Shown here one piece after another: positions 6,161 to 6,181 of a stretch of 6,181 nucleotides of DNA. The stretch's first letter is position 1, and each line of letters begins with the position of its first letter. The stretch is from Planctomycetota bacterium (GTDB taxonomy: Bacteria > Planctomycetota > B129-G9): NCBI GenBank assembly GCA_003644325.1, contig QNCA01000093.1:1-6181 (forward strand), in the 5' to 3' direction. Below the pieces are notes generated by a model. It did no database searches. It saw only the letters and a program-made list of their open reading frames with translations, and was not told the DNA's origin. The position numbers were made by a program, and so were the translations under genes.

Positions 6161-6181
6161 ATGTGATTAGAGGCCGTAGAG

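Noticed and set aside
5953..6162. 69-residue minus-strand frame containing ICVYPRLF-like text
   Set aside because: It translates the dispersed intergenic repeat; such frames are common spurious gene calls.

Overview
This window looks like chromosomal DNA from an uncultivated, moderately GC-rich bacterium. The evidence is a PknB-type serine/threonine kinase joined to a zinc ribbon and membrane helices, a DUF364-type protein, a GH130-type glycoside enzyme, and polyamine synthesis through a pyruvoyl-dependent arginine decarboxylase plus agmatinase. The intergenic sequence carries palindromes and a 'CGGATAAACGCAGATGAACGCAGAT'-type dispersed motif. I associate that mix with planctomycete, lentisphaera, hydrogenedentes or delta-like candidate phyla. 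The phylum call is inference only; no rRNA or tRNA lies in the window.

Layout: (1) 21-2255 (+), a zinc-ribbon / Ser-Thr kinase / helical-repeat / four-TM membrane protein. (2) 2256-2476, an intergenic stretch with a compact nested palindromic element just after the kinase stop. (3) 2477-3436 (+), a GH130-family glycoside phosphorylase or hydrolase. (4) 3437-3500, a short convergent junction with several hairpins. (5) 5040 down to 3501 (-), a two-gene polyamine operon: pyruvoyl-dependent arginine decarboxylase, then agmatinase, separated by 82 bp that holds a nested stem-loop. (6) 5041-5290, a divergent promoter region. (7) 5291-6022 (+), a DUF4213/DUF364-type putative metal-chelation protein. 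(8) 6023-6181, non-coding sequence with dispersed-repeat remnants.

Functionally, the two minus-strand genes form a clear pathway (arginine -> agmatine + CO2; agmatine -> putrescine + urea). The kinase, the GH130 enzyme and the DUF364 protein are separate transcription units with no obvious pathway link to it. I did not find a convincing new multi-gene system. The most unusual signals are a roughly 65-residue low-complexity insert inside the kinase catalytic core, the palindromic element after the kinase, and the stem-loop located where the agmatinase ribosome-binding site should be.
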